Shown here: positions 41,078-53,063 of the stretch, in pieces
Layout of the letters: each line of letters begins with the position of its first letter
Position numbering within the stretch: position 1 is the first letter of the stretch
Source: Rhizomys pruinosus
Taxonomy: Eukaryota > Chordata > Mammalia > Rodentia > Spalacidae
Length of the DNA stretch: 64,000 bases
NCBI GenBank assembly: GCA_009823505.1
Contig: VZQC01000610.1
Span: 2,815,939-2,879,938 of the forward strand
Direction: 5' to 3'
Notes under the pieces: generated by a model
What the model was told of the DNA's origin: nothing
Seen by the model: the letters and a program-made list of their open reading frames with translations, nothing else
Database searches by the model: none
Translations under genes and position numbers: made by a program

Positions 41078-41303
41078 GGCTGAAGATGGCCCAGTGGTTA
41101 AGAGTACTTTCTGCTCTTGCAGAAGACCCCAATCCAGTTCCCAGCACCCACTAAGTCAGCTTAGAACCACCTGCAAGTCCTGCTCCAGGGATCTGCTGCC
41201 CTCTTCTGGTCTCCACAGGCATCTACACACATGGCACATACATAGAGACACATGTACACACAAAAATAAAAATAAATAAATAAATAAATATATAAATAAA
41301 TAA
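41078..41303 (+). mobile_element. Old B3-type SINE with (AAAT)n tail
   Basis: GGGGCTGAAGATGGCCCAGT, GGTTAAGAGTACTTTCTGCT, CAGTTCCCAGCACCCAC, GCTGCCCTCTTCTGGTCTC, then (AAAT)n and ATATAAATAAATAA. Confidence 0.88.
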
Positions 41304-41660
41304 CCCTACCCCATCCATTCTCTTCACTGAGGTGTCCTCACTGCAGATTGCAGAAAGGCAGCTCAATTCTTAGGTTAGGGTTTTTTCCATGTTTTTTGAA
41401 CATTTCTGAAACATTATTCAGCAAAACAGATTCTTATGTTTGGTTCACAATTTTATTATTCTTTATTTTATGTTATCTTATTTGTGTTTCTAATTTGCTA
41501 CACTCTGCTTGTAAAGAACCTGGAGTTTATTTTTTCTTTTCTTATTTGGCTAGCCTAACAAAAATTATAGACTGCATCCATTCCACTTCATATTCCCTCA
41601 TCCCTGGGCACACAGGTCAGAAGCTGAGACCTCAGCTGTAGTTGTTAAAGAAATAGTGCT

Positions 41661-41875
41661 GGGGCTGGAGAGATGGCTCAGTGGTTAAGAGCGCAGACTG
41701 CTCTTGCAGAGGACCTGGGTTCAATTCCCAGCACCCACGTGGAGCCTAAGAACCACATTTAACTCCAGTTCCAGGGGAATCTGACACCCTCTTCTGACCT
41801 CCGATGCATTGCATGACATGGTGCACCAACCTACATGCAGACAGTACACTCATACACATAAAATTTTTTTTAAAA
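41661..41875 (+). mobile_element. B3-type SINE, short form, 14-bp target duplication
   Basis: GGGGCTGGAGAGATGGCTCA, GTGGTTAAGAGCGCAGACTG, GGTTCAATTCCCAGCACCC, one CTCCAGTTCCAGGGG unit. AAAGAAATRGTGCT flanks it at 41647-41660 and 41876-41889 with one mismatch. Confidence 0.96.
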
Positions 41876-41889
41876 AAAGAAATGGTGCT

Positions 41890-43559
41890 CCAAAACTCAG
41901 CCCAGGTAAGAGTCATCAGGAAGTCACGATGTCACAGAACTGCTCACACCTCCCAAGCTCCTGACTTAGTAGATCTGGGTAGGATGGAGAATCTCCTAGT
42001 CTAGTAAAAGGCACTTGCTCAGGGTTCATGACTTGAGAACTACTGCCTGAGACACTAATCATGGGAAGCTCTGGTCAGCTGTTAGCTGCTAAAGCTCTTG
42101 CAACTAGGAAGCACCAGCATGCTAAGAAGCTTTGATGTGAAGGCATGGAGAGCAGTCCCTAACTTCATATCTTGACTCTCAAAGTTCCAAATAGATAATC
42201 TAGCTTAAAAGTAATGGAGCAATTCTGACCTCACTTCAGCCCCATTAAAGCTGAAAAATGCCAGGGAGGGCAATGGGTGAAATCAAGTTAGAGATTAAGT
42301 TTGAATACATGGAGAGTATTCCACCACAAAGATAGGAATCATCCTTAGGGTTCCCAGGCTGGTAACAGTGTTGTCCCTGCCCCAGACCCAGACCCAGCTA
42401 TTATGCAAATGCCCCAGTCTCCTGTGATTCTTTCCATGATTTAAATATTCATGGAGATCCTGCTAGGTGTTCTTCATAATACAGAGTAGGAGATACCAGA
42501 GAGATGGGAGAGGCATGTGTAAGTGTGGGGGAAAGCTTCTCTCTATCATGCTCTACAATTAAGACATTTTGATTATAAAATGGAAATGCAAGTTAATTTG
42601 GATTTTCAAATTTGTAAACAGTTCAGGAAGGAAATAAAATCACTTCCAGTTCGTACAACATGGCAGTAGCTGTTTGGTCTGTGGAAGCTGATCCTCTGGG
42701 TCCTATGAAACAACACCTGAGAACAAATGACTTTCTGGAGAGCTAGCTGGGCTGTGAGAGCTGAGAGTTGCCCACAGAGGCTTTTTCTGACTATCTTGGG
42801 TGTGTGGTGGGGCGACTCCTTCAGCATGTGGTCAAGGGGGTATTGTTCCTAGTCGCCATGGTGCTGGATGTTGGGGTGGTTAGGGTTGCAAATCCAGCCC
42901 TCGTTCAGTGGACTACACAGCCTCCCACCACCAGGCATTTATTGAGCAAAGCTCAAAACTGTAAATGCACAGTTCTTGCAACTCAAGAACATCTCTTCAG
43001 GACCTGAAATCTGTTTGTGGAAGGCCACGGATGGGAGAGGAATCCCAACAAAGGTCCCTACCAGTCACTGGCTAATAGCACAGTTTGCCATCAGCTCCTT
43101 CATAGGGACTGACCTCTGAGTGGCATCTTTTTCATTCCACACAACTCCTTTCCCTGAAGTACATAAATCAAAAATGCACTGAGCAATTGCCGCTGCTTCT
43201 AGACATTATAAACTATCCTCATTTCTAACAGGTGGCTGAAATATTGTATGAATGTACAGGCCCTGCAGTGGATGGAACTGAAAGGGAGACAGAATGAAAA
43301 GACCAACAGAACCGTACGTTCAGGACCAGAAGGCATGCATACTTTGATCAAGAGTGAAAGGTGCTGGTTATGAAATTACAAGAAGACTGACATATGGAAA
43401 CCTGTTGGAGTTTACTAATCATCTGATGGTCCTTTAGTCACATGTGGCCGCAATCCACACAATCTTCTTCCCTACTAGAACCAGGCTTGGCAGTTCCATA
43501 GGACTGCGAGCTTCAAGGCTGTCTTCTGCCTGTAGGCTGACAATCTCTAGGGTTAGCTC
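41890..43559. other. Unassigned unique sequence
   Basis: No repeat or gene was recognised. 42560-43010 has small opposing frames (73 and 79 codons) without domains. Confidence 0.4.
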
Positions 43560-44914
43560 TGGCAAGGAGGGGGGAGGGGACTGAGGGGAAGTTACCCAAT
43601 GGAATAGAAACACAAAGAAAGACAGACAGACATGGACTCAGAGAAAGCCTGGGAGATAAAACTCTCTTTTATTCATGCCAGCAGTGTGTTTATATACCAA
43701 AGGTTGGTTACTGTGCTCTGGGCAAGGAATTTGGGGGGGGGCAGGCAGAAGGGAAAGGCAAGCCACCTTGGCTCCTACCAGGGTGCTGCAGAGCTCCTGT
43801 TTGTGCAACCGGTAAACTAGAGGTGTGACATTCTGCTCAATACCTCAAGGGAAGGGGCCATCCGTTTCTGGAACTTTGCAGAGATAGGCGAGGCAAGAAA
43901 ACACAATATCCCAGAAACTCTGGAGCTATAGATAACTCACAGAGACAACTGAATGCCCACAGAGATATCAGGTAACTCTCAGAGGTTTTGCGGGACAGGT
44001 CTTACAAGTTCTTGCCTCAATCCAGGCAAAGTTTCATTCTTACAGAAACCTTGGACAGAAACACTACATCCCATAAAAGCCCAAGATGTATTCTGATCCT
44101 TCAACTCCCTAAAACTCTCAAATGTTTCACAGGCTGATCAGGGAGACAGATTTGAGCCTCTCCGGCCCTGGTTGGCTATCCTTGTTGACTAGTTCTTTCT
44201 TTGGGCTAACACCCCATACTGGCAGTTTTTGTGCATATCAGATAGCAAGCCCTTGCTCAGTATCAGTAATATTTATAGCAAGAAAAGAAAAAATTTCCCA
44301 GAAATCCCTGTGGTCATGCGACTACAAACCAACCAATTCTGTGCATGAGCCAGAGAATAGCTGAGTGATTGGGCTCAGTAAATTGTGACTTACCCACCAG
44401 TCTGGGAGGAGTCACATTACCTAAGCCCGGCAGCAGACAGGCTTAACTCGGAAATAATGGTGGCGCGGCAGCCACTAAGAAGATGAGAGGTGCAGGTGCT
44501 GGTGCTCATCTGGACATTAAGCCATACTGGGATCATTCCCCACCGTTCGAGGGAAGCCAGAAGGAGTCAGCTCTGCTGAAAGTCCCAGAAGGAGTTTCAG
44601 CCTCTTGCTACAGAGAAACTGTGGACTCTCTGTGAATGCCAGTGGTTATCTGCAAGTTACTTTCATGGTCTGATAAGGCATTGATTTGAAATGTGCCTGG
44701 AGAGAGCTGGGAGAGGTGGACCTAGGCCGAAGTGGCTGTGCATGCACATTGTGGTCATTTTGAAAAATAGGCATTGCCAAAGCTTGCAATACTTCTTAAG
44801 TCTTTGGAGTAGCCAATTAGAAATCACTTGATATCATTTTAATCCCCTAAGCCAGTAGAAAAGGGGGAAAAGCACCACCCATTCTCTTATACAAGGATGG
44901 TACATAGACATTTG
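43560..44914. other. Unassigned, possibly containing LTR-derived sequence
   Basis: A minus-strand AATAAA is present near 43668 (TTTATT on +), and a + strand CCCATAAAAGCCCAAG near 44070 is followed by CCTGGTTGGCTATCC and TTGTTGACTAG, features sometimes seen in LTRs. No ends or target duplications were found. A small CpG-containing patch (GGTGGCGCGGCAGCC) lies near 44460. Nothing can be named with confidence. Confidence 0.3.
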
Positions 44915-44922
44915 GTTTAAGT

Positions 44923-44962
<40 letters not shown>

Positions 44963-45217
44963 TGTTGAGGCCAGAGTACATTCTTAGGTGCTGTTCCTTG
45001 GGTGGCATCCACTTTTTCTCGTTTGGGATGGTGTTTCTTACTGGCCTGGAACTTGCCAAGTAATCTAGGCTGCCTGACCAGTGAGCTCCACAGATCCTCC
45101 TGTCTCTAGCTTTCCAGTGCTAGGATTAGAAGTGCACACCCTCACGTCATGGTGATTGAACTTATGAACTCATGTTTCATGTAAGTACTTTATTAACTAA
45201 GCCATCTTCTCAGCTTA
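44915..45217 (-). mobile_element. B4-related SINE with GT tail complement
   Basis: A GT run (about 44923-44961) is followed by GGTGCTGTTCCTTGGGTGGC, ACTGGCCTGGAACTTGCCAA, CCTGTCTCTAGCTTTCCAGT, GCTAGGATTAGAAGTGCAC and ACTAAGCCATCTTCTCAGC. The layout (CA-rich 3' tail, B1-like body, tRNA-like head) is on the minus strand. Confidence 0.8.
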
Positions 45218-46407
45218 AGTTTGATTTCAAATTTAAAACCTAGGGAACCTGAGGAAGATTATTAGAAGATACATCATTGTTGATGTGGGCTTCATCCAGT
45301 GCAATCCTAGAGGTCAGTGCTTGTGACTGAGATACGAGGCAGAAGGCCACTCTCAAGCACAGCATCGGAGGAAGTGGAGAGAGAGCTGAAATGCTGATGA
45401 GGCCACCAAGACAAGAACACCTGGAGATGCCAGCTCACCCACCTGGAGATGCCAGCTCACCCAACCTGGAGAGGACAGACATCTTCTCTGTTGGAGACCT
45501 GGGCTGGGGTGGAAAGCTGACTCCTAGCTCTTCCTTGGATAATCTAGAGTCACTAACTGAAATGGGACCCAGATATATGTCACGCGAACTCAAATCATCC
45601 ATATTTGAAATGGGACAAAAAAGTTATAAGGCCTCATGTAGACTCTGGAATTACTGAACTGCCTTGACATTACATACATCATACACAGCAGAACACAGCT
45701 CTGAGTAAACTCATGGAGCTTGTCAGATCGTCTGATGCTCAGACCTGGAAGATGGAGTGCATTGTGCAGAGGTAGGTCTCTTTCAGGATTTGATGGAAAG
45801 CATCCGGTTTGAGACAAGACGATCCAACAGGATCCACAGGAGAGTTGGTTTCTGGACCCTGTTGCCACAATGCACAGGTCCCCAAATCCTCAAAATTCAA
45901 TTCTCATATTACATGGTGTCATATTTGTGTAGGGCCTGCTACTTCACAGAATCTCTAGATGACTTGGGATACCCTGCAATATGATGTATACATGCTGTGT
46001 GAATCAGTGTGAACCGGTAACATTTAAGGAATAATGGAAAGAGAAAAGTCTGCACATTTAAAAAGCTGTTTTAAACTGGTTTAAGTGGAACTCTTGAATA
46101 CAGAGAACAGATTATAATCATCCCCAGATACTCGTACTGGGATTCTGGGTAAAGCAATAGTTCTGTTGAAATATCTTCTCTTTTAAATTAGCCCAATGGA
46201 AAATAAAATTAAATGGAGTTAAATTGATCTTTAGAAAGCAAATGGTTCTTCCAGTTCTGCTTACACACTTTGCTGAGAATCAAGTTATCTTAACCAATGA
46301 CAGTATCAGATGTTAAAGAGAATGTATAGACACATTTGTGAAGGAGCCATTCCACAGAGAATGCATACCCAAGGGTATACTGAGCGATTCCATTACAAGA
46401 TGTTCCG
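45218..46407. other. Unassigned sequence with a 22-bp tandem duplication
   Basis: ACCTGGAGATGCCAGCTCAC plus CC is present twice in tandem at 45419-45462. The rest is unique, AT-rich toward 46050-46330. No gene was recognised; 46338-46652 (104 codons) runs into a SINE. Confidence 0.45.
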
Positions 46408-46552
46408 GAAGCTGGGGTAGGGGAACACCTGTAACTCAGCACTTAATGGAGAGATGCTGTGAAAGGAGAATTCCCCAGGAGTTTGAGACTGAACTGTGCT
46501 ATGGAGAAAGATCCTGTCTCAAAAACAAAAAACAAACAAACAAACAACAAAC
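46408..46552 (+). mobile_element. Old B1-like SINE
   Basis: AACACCTGTAACTCAGCACT, GGAGTTTGAGACTGAACTG, AAGATCCTGTCTCAAAAAC and a CAAACAAACAAACAACAAA tail form a degraded 7SL-type layout. Confidence 0.6.
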
Positions 46553-46807
46553 TCTACAACCAAAACCATTTCTTTGGAGGGGTGTGGCCACTGGTAGGTT
46601 TCCCAGGTCCCAGGGGATCGCTGCACATCAATGTACATATGGGCAGCACTGATTGGATTTAGGAGGTTACTGAAAAAGAGGACACGTGAAATGGGGGCAT
46701 GTTGGGGAAATGTGGGGGAACTGGAGGGTGACTGTGGTGGACAGGATCCTAGTTCATCATACACAGATATTAAATTCTCAAAGAATAATTTTTAAAAGAA
46801 CACAATG

Positions 46808-46970
46808 CGCCGGGCGTGGTGGCACACGCCTTTAATCCTAGCACTCGGGAGGCAGAGGCAGGTGGATCTTTGTGAGTTCAAGGCCAGCCTGGTCTACAGA
46901 GTGAGTTCCAGGACAGCTGGAACTACAGGGAGACCCCGTCTCAAAAAGACCAAAAAACAAAAACAAAAAT
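46808..46970 (+). mobile_element. Young B1 SINE, exact 14-bp target duplication
   Basis: Starts GCCGGGCGTGGTGGCACACG, contains AGCACTCGGGAGGCAGAGGC and GGAGACCCCGTCTCAAAAAG, and ends in an A-rich tail. AAAAGAACACAATG is repeated exactly at 46794-46807 and 46971-46984. Retained CpGs and the exact duplication mark a recent insertion. Confidence 0.98.
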
Positions 46971-46984
46971 AAAAGAACACAATG

Positions 46985-47397
46985 CTTTCCTTCTGGGGGT
47001 GGTGACAGATGGAAACTGATTATGGTGGGGTCTTAAGAGACTTAATGCACAGATCTCTGTATAGTGCTTGCATTTGCAGGAAGTTGTCAACCGTACATTT
47101 AAGATTTTTGCATTCCATTTCATGCCAATTTTACATTAAGAGCTTTAAAGAAATACTGAACGCCAGTTAACGATATGCATACTGGAATATTTGTGTGAAG
47201 TGCACTTATACTTCAAAGTAACTTGCAAATGTATCAAAAATAAAGTGGATTAATAGATGCAAAGAAGGGAGACTAGATAGACATGTGATACAGATGTGAG
47301 CAGAATGTCAGTGTGGAATCTAGGTGATGGGCTGTGTGAGCTAAATATGCAAGCTAATCAGCATGAGTTCATGTCTAAAGTTCTTGTAATAAAATGC
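46985..47397. other. Unassigned sequence
   Basis: AT-rich unique DNA. Nothing was recognised. Confidence 0.4.
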
Positions 47398-47578
47398 TCG
47401 GAGAGGGTCAGCATGATGACTCAGCAGGTGAAAGCACTTGCTGCTCAGCCTCACAACCTGATTTCCAGCCCTAGAACCCACGTTATTCAGAGAGAACCCA
47501 CTCCTGCAAGTTGTCCTCTGGCCTTCACACATGTGGTGTCCCCACACACATTCATAAAGCAAGTAAATGCAAACAAAT
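47398..47578 (+). mobile_element. Old B3-related SINE
   Basis: GAGGGTCAGCATGATGACTC, GCAGGTGAAAGCACTTGCTG, TTTCCAGCCCTAGAACCCAC and GTTGTCCTCTGGCCTTCACA followed by a short A-rich end. Confidence 0.7.
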
Positions 47579-47595
47579 GAACCGAATAAAATTTA

Positions 47596-47660
47596 GGGGG
47601 AGCTCAGTGGTAGAACTAGGCCTAGCATAGATGGCCTTGGGTTTCATCCCCAGCCCCAAG
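47596..47660 (+). mobile_element. ID SINE (tRNA-derived)
   Basis: GGGGAGCTCAGTGGTAGAAC (box A), CCTAGCATAGATGGCC and GGGTTTCATCCCCAGCCCC (box B) give the compact ID layout of about 65 bp without a B1 body. It directly follows a B3-related copy with an 18-bp spacer. Confidence 0.85.
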
Positions 47661-48204
47661 ACAAATTTCTTAAGTGGGTACAATATACAAAGTTCTCTCC
47701 ATGGAGGGCAGGAATCTTTGGGGATACCAAACCCTGCAATTAAAAAACAATCAAAACCTATTCCATGGCCTGGGATTTCTACTTCTGGATTTTGTAGGGG
47801 TGAAGCAGGGCACATGAGTCAGGGCAGCAATTGTGTGCAGTGTGCAGAGCAGGGGCTTCAGAACCGTTTCCTGCCCATCACCCTGCTCCACAGTGGTCAA
47901 GGGCAGAGAGCTAGATGCCAGTCAGGGCATTCCAAATGGAGAAAAGGCCAGAACTTGGATGGGGGGGGTGAGTTTGCACAGCCAGCCAGCCAGCCAGCCA
48001 CAGAGACAAAAACCCTAAGAGCCCAGTGCATCTTGGTATGCACAAGGGGGAGCTGAGGATCCCCTCACCCCTCAGGGGTCGCAGCAAACAGTAGATGATG
48101 GAACACAAAATGAAGAGGAGAGAGTTTTATCAGGTTGTGTACCTCATGCATTTATAACAATGGTTGCACACGGTAATCCCTCAAAATCTTCATTGGCCAT
48201 ACTT
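47661..48204. other. Unassigned sequence with (GCCA)5
   Basis: A 20-bp GCCA repeat lies at 47981-48000. The 141-codon + frame at 47631-48056 starts inside the ID element and has no recognisable domain. Confidence 0.4.
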
Positions 48205-48302
48205 GGCCTGTTTTTTCGTGGGTTCTGAGGAACTGAACTCCAATCCTTACATTTTGACAGCAAGTTCTTTATCCACTGGACCACTTCCTCAGATCCCAGG
48301 GA
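48205..48302 (-). mobile_element. B4-related SINE head fragment
   Basis: GTGGGTTCTGAGGAACTGAA, CTCCAATCCTTACATTTTG and CCACTGGACCACTTCCTCAG match the antisense tRNA-like head part only. Confidence 0.5.
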
Positions 48303-49313
48303 GGCGGGGGTTAAGTCACTCTCTTTGATCACTAGTTCATAGGATTATTCTTGTTTATTTCCTCTTTTCTAGTCAATGCTTCATTTTCTGAAGTTTGGTA
48401 GCCTTTTGTTCAATACACCTTTAACAACTCAAAGAGAAAAAAACCCGAAGGATGTAAAGCAGAGGGTTCCCAGCAAATGAAGCAATTAGGTCAACACTGG
48501 CAGAGAGCCCCAGCTCAATAACAGTTGCTATTAACACTATTATCACTATGGATTAAAGGGAGGCAGCTGAGCTTTATATACATGTTAAAGAAACATGTAG
48601 CCATCAGAGAAATGGAAGATTTAAAATATTTATATGTTGTAAAGTGTGGCCTACAAGTTGCTATCATCACTCTTAACAAAAGTCATGGTCAATTCTAGAG
48701 GAAAGGGTTTGGTACGGCCCCTACAGTCCCCCATGTTTAAGTAAAGAGGATGATGTTTTGCAAGAGTTGGACAGAAACACTATGACACTGTTGAACCTAT
48801 TGGTTGATTGTAGGACCATGATTCAGAATCTGCCAAAAAAAAAAAAAAATCAGCATTTGTCTGGACATCTGAGAGCGGAGTGCCATCACATGGTAGACAG
48901 GAGAACTCTGGCACTTAGTGCAGACGTTAGCCCGTGTCCCTATGTGCTATTAGATAATAACTGACACAATTCTGTGGTTATGGACATGTTAGAAGCATGA
49001 ATGATTCTTTAAATGCACAAGTGCTGGTGAGATGTGGGAATTATTCATGTGAATTTCTAAGCTTGACTTAAAAATCTTTTTCTTTAATTTTTATTACACA
49101 TTGAATGTCGCCAGACATCTTAAAATGGCCTTCAAATTAAGACTGTATCCATGTTCTTTGATTTTAAACTGACAGAGTGGACAAATAAATACAAATATTG
49201 ATGATTCTCTAAGTATGGATACAACCAATTTCCAATCAAAACATCAATGGAGTTTGTGCGTGTGTGAGAGAGCATCTTTTGATAATAAAGTACTACTTTT
49301 TAACTCTGTGTAT
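48303..49313. other. Unassigned AT-rich sequence
   Basis: An A14 run lies near 48836-48849. No gene or named repeat was seen. Confidence 0.4.
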
Positions 49314-49470
49314 TTATTTAGTGGCATGTATGTAAATGTGCATATGCTGTGGTGTGCACAGAGGAGTCAGAGAACAGCTTGGGGTTGGTTTTCTCCTTCC
49401 ATCATGGGGATCCCAGGGACTGAACTCAGGTCATCAGGCTTGGCGGCAAGAGGCATCTTACTAAAAGACA
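49314..49470 (-). mobile_element. B3A-like SINE
   Basis: Antisense order: TGTGCACAGAGGAGTCAGAG, CTCCTTCCATCATGGGGATC, CCAGGGACTGAACTCAGGTC, ATCAGGCTTGGCGGCAAGAG. Confidence 0.7.
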
Positions 49471-50107
49471 ACTTGCATGAGGGAAGAAACAGATATTTGT
49501 AGAGAAGTTATGTAATTTTGGAAAAACTTAATCTATCATATGTTAAAATGTTCTGAAAATTATAATTGTAATTGAAATAAAGTTGAGTCAGAATAAGAAC
49601 AGATACAGGTTCACAAGTGCATACCACTCTGTGATGGAGGCTCAGCTGAGTGGTCACCGGCCTTTCCATCTCTCCATGTCTGTGTAGTGACATCTCCCAG
49701 CCTCCCCTGCAGTTCTGCCCACTGACTGTGGTGGAGTCCCACGAGGTGTATTAGCCTAAGCCCCGGAGCTCCCCCGCCTTCCCTCCTGCCACCCTCTGCC
49801 CAGCAGGCAAACTGGAAGTCTGCCTGTTCTAGATACCCTACCTCACACGATACATTTTATAAACAAGTAGGAGGCTCTACCTAGAAGGCTATTGTCTGTT
49901 GGGGGATGGCAACTGGTGCCTCTTACGTAAACAAGAACAAATGGCCAATGTGTATAAATTAATATTGGGTTCTAGCTTTCTTTTTTGTCTTTCAGAGCTA
50001 CCCCAAACCCAGCCCTTACACCAGTGGGGGAGGGGCGGGGGCGGGACATACGAGTGCAGAGGCGTATGCGCACATGAAGACCCATGTAAGACAAAGGAAG
50101 TCTTCCT
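49471..50107. other. Unassigned sequence
   Basis: A G-rich patch (GTGGGGGAGGGGCGGGGGCG) lies at 50024-50043. The rest is unique. Confidence 0.4.
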
Positions 50108-50337
50108 CTATTTTCTCCATCTAGTGCCTTGAGTCAGGGTCTCTCACTGAACAAGAAGCTGGCCATTTTGGCTAGCCTGGCTGGCTAGCAAGTTCCCGGG
50201 ATCTGCCTGTCTCTGTCTTCTAGTTCTGAGATTACAAACATATAGGACAATGGTGAACAGCTTTATTTGAAAACATGGATGCTGAGGATTCAAATTCAGG
50301 GCCACATACTTATGCACTGAGCCATCTCCCCAACCTC
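50108..50337 (-). mobile_element. B4-related SINE
   Basis: Antisense order: GAGTCAGGGTCTCTCACTGA, CTAGCCTGGCTGGCTAGCAA, TTCTGAGATTACAAACATAT, GGATGCTGAGGATTCAAATT, CACTGAGCCATCTCCCC. Confidence 0.75.
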
Positions 50338-50696
50338 CACCTCCAGAAAGAACTCTGAACAAGGAGCCCAGTGTCTTGAAGGGGACAGGGTTCCCACTGG
50401 TTACCTGCCCATCTGCGTGTGGGAAGGTGGCCAATGCTTATCTTCATGGCTAGCTTGGTGAATCTACCACCATGGTTCCCCAGAAGGCAGACGGGGTGCT
50501 CCCTGTCAGTGTAGGGCATCTGCATTGTCAGCTTCATGCAGTGAATTATGGGGTACAAGGTTGTGGACCCAGCATTTCTCAACACATGGGTTCCCTTCTC
50601 CTTTCAAATCAAATACATCTGTCTTCTGAATTTCATTATCTTCAGTCTCTTCCAAGGCAACATTAAATGGTCCTTTTGGGCTTTCTTTTTAAAGAA
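50338..50696. other. Unassigned sequence
   Basis: Overlapping short frames on both strands; nothing was recognised. Confidence 0.4.
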
Positions 50697-50710
50697 GTAT
50701 TTTATTTTTA

Positions 50711-50885
50711 TTATTATTATTATTATTATTATTTTTTGGTCTTTTTGAGACAGGGTCTCCCTGTAGTCCCAGCTATCCTGGAACTCACTCTGTAGACCAG
50801 GCTGGCCTTGAACTCACAAAGATCCGCCTACCTCTGCCTCCCTAGTGCTAGGATTAAAGGCGTGCGCCACCAGGCCCAGCCAGAT
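50711..50885 (-). mobile_element. B1 SINE inserted in a B3 tail
   Basis: The (TTA)n tail complement at 50711-50733 precedes GGTCTTTTTGAGACAGGGTC and the usual antisense body to GCGCCACCAGGCCCAGCC. GTATTTTATTTTTA is repeated at 50697-50710 and 50886-50899. The downstream copy of the target belongs to the A-rich tail of the following B3. Confidence 0.96.
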
Positions 50886-51079
50886 GTATTTTATTTTTAA
50901 ATTGTGCATTATTTGTGTATATCTGTGTATGTCTGTGCATGTGGAAGCAGGTACCAGTGGAAGCCAGAAGAAGCTATCTGATTCTCTGGGAAGGGAGTTA
51001 TAAAAGGTTGTGAATTGCCTGACATGGCTGTCTGTAAGAGCAGCAAGTGCTCTTTAAGGTAGGCCATCTCTTTAGCCCC
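50886..51079 (-). mobile_element. Old B3-type SINE
   Basis: GTGTATATCTGTGTATGTC, CCAGAAGAAGCTATCTGATT, GTAAGAGCAGCAAGTGCTCT and AGGCCATCTCTTTAGCCCC in antisense order. Its tail complement contains the B1 at 50711-50885. Confidence 0.82.
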
Positions 51080-51225
51080 TTTTCGGGTCTTCTTGCAGCT
51101 ACCCTCGCAACCTTGTTGTATTTCATGCCTTTTTATTCTATTTGGCCAAGAGATGTGGGTTTAGTTCATTTCGTCTCTCTGTGAATCACTTCCTTCAGTG
51201 TTCTGCTAACATGAAGCTGTTTTTC

Positions 51226-51385
51226 TTTTATTTTCTTTTTTTTTTCTTTTCAAGACAGGGTCTCCCTGTAGCCCCAGCTGTCCTGGAACTCACTCTGTAG
51301 ACCAGGCTGGCCTTGAACTCCCAAGGATCCACCTGCCTGTACCTCCCAAGTGCTAGGATTAAAGGCATGTGCCACCACGCCCAGC
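51226..51385 (-). mobile_element. B1 SINE
   Basis: T/TTTC-rich tail complement, CAAGACAGGGTCTCCCTGTA, CTCTGTAGACCAGGCTGGCC, GTGCTAGGATTAAAGGCATG, CCACCACGCCCAGC. AGCTGTTTTT occurs at 51215-51224 and 51386-51395 as target duplication. Confidence 0.96.
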
Positions 51386-51395
51386 AGCTGTTTTT

Positions 51396-52527
51396 ATTTT
51401 TTATTTTCATCTTCCACTTTCAATCCCTTCTAGTTTGTCTGTGTCTCTCTGCTAATGAGATGTCTGGGACAAACTGCATGTCTCTGGGTACCATGCCATC
51501 TGTGAGGCTCAAAGGAGAAAACCCTGCACTACTGTGCTTCTTGGACACAGGGTCAGCATGGTCTGGCCTGGGAATAGGCTTGGTGATGCAGACCTTCTCC
51601 ACACACTTGTCTCCATGAAGTCACTTTTAATACAGCCACCATCCAAGGTCTCTCTTCCTGCCAATTACCAATCATTTGTGCTAGTCCGCTGTTAAGCTGC
51701 AAATCCCAGCAAATGCTCTTTCACTTTTCACCTTCCTTGCTCATAAATCTGGCAAGAGTCTGGCAGCCTGTCCAAAGCCTGGGATAACGAACTCCACTCC
51801 CATCCTTCTTCCCTTGCTGTGCAAGTGACAGGTGAGGAGCAGATCACTCAAGATGAAGCTCAGCTGCTGGAGCAGACACCAAGAATAACAGTGGTTTAAA
51901 TAAGACAGCAATTTGTTTTTCAGAAAGCAACCAGGATAGCAGCAGCCTGCTCAGAGGGAATAGGGTTTGGGCCTGGGGTTTCTTTGCTTTGTGGTGCTTA
52001 TTGACTTGTCCTCTCTGTTCTCCACAGCCCACAAGGGCTCATTTCCAGATGCATGTGTTAAGGAGCATGAAGGATGGAGAGTCAAGGACCCTGGACCATT
52101 TCATGCCAGAGTTTGGTTCTCTCTCCCCAGTTCTGTTGATCTACTTTAGAGGGATCATAATGTATAAAGGAAAGCCATGGAGATTCCCAAATTCTGGGCC
52201 ACTGAGGAACCTCTTCTGCCTCTCCAAAGGAGGAGGGAATTAGTTTCATTTTGGAAACCTTTCCTTTCACAGGATAATGCAATAGCCCTAAAATCTGATA
52301 ATATCTTTCTTGCCCTTTGCCCACCTCTAAACATCCATTAGGCAGATATGTTCAAATGTGCAAGAAACAGCATGGGCACGAGGCTACTTTTTGTTGTATG
52401 AACAAGCAGAATATACCTTAGTAGGGGATTGGTTAATAAAATCACGGTGTATTTGCCTCATATAATACCATGAACCTATTGAAAAGGAAAAGCCAGCTGT
52501 GCGTACTGATACAGAAGCTCCATGGAA
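51396..52527. other. Unassigned unique sequence
   Basis: No repeat or gene was recognised. Frames of up to 101 codons (51313-51618) run out of the B1. Confidence 0.4.
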
Positions 52528-52890
52528 GCTGTGTTATGCATTGAATGTGAACTATCTCCTCAAAGGCTCATATGTTTGAAGACTTGATCTCCAGATAGTG
52601 GTGCTGTTTTATAAAGTTGTGGAACATTTAGGAGGTGGAGCTTCTCTGAGGGAAGTGGGTCACTTGGAGCGGGCCTTAAGTTTGGACAGTCAATTCCATT
52701 TCCTGTCTGCTCTTTGCTTCCTGACTTCCAATGTGATGTGACCAGTCATCTCACGGCTCTACCACCATGCCTCCTCCAGCTGTGATGGACTACCTCCCTT
52801 TTTACTCTGTCAGCCCCAATAAACCCTTCCTCCTTTAGGTCACTTTAGCCAGGCACTTTGTCACAGAAATGAGAAACGTAACTGCTACAA
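52528..52890 (+). mobile_element. URR1 hAT-Charlie relic
   Basis: GCATTGAATGTGAACTATCT, CAAAGGCTCATATGTTTGAA, GTGGTGCTGTTTTATAAAGT, GGAGGTGGAGCTTCTC, ATGCCTCCTCCAGCTGTGA, CAGCCCCAATAAACCCTTC, TTTGTCACAGAAATGAG. Confidence 0.85.
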
Positions 52891-53011
52891 GATGGGCTAT
52901 CAGGAGGCACAAGCCAAGATGCAGAACAGATCACCTGTATGACACTAACGTGTGTGAACAGGAGGAGGACCATCTAACTGTGGCGAGTGTACACAAATCT
53001 GAATCTGATGC

Positions 53012-53063
53012 CCTAGTTTGCTTTTCTGTTGCTGTGATAAAACACACTGACTCAAAGTGAACT
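53012..53063 (-). mobile_element. RCHARR1-type end fragment
   Basis: CTAGTTTGCTTTTCTGTTGC, TGTGATAAAACACACTGAC is the antisense terminal 50 bp of this hAT family. The next L1 begins immediately, so the fragment looks cut by it. Confidence 0.65.

Noticed and set aside
47596..47660. A functional tRNA gene
   Set aside because: Box A and box B are present but the layout and length fit an ID SINE; no cloverleaf with acceptor stem was found.
47631..48056. 141-codon + frame
   Set aside because: It begins inside an ID SINE and contains a GCCA repeat; no recognisable domain.
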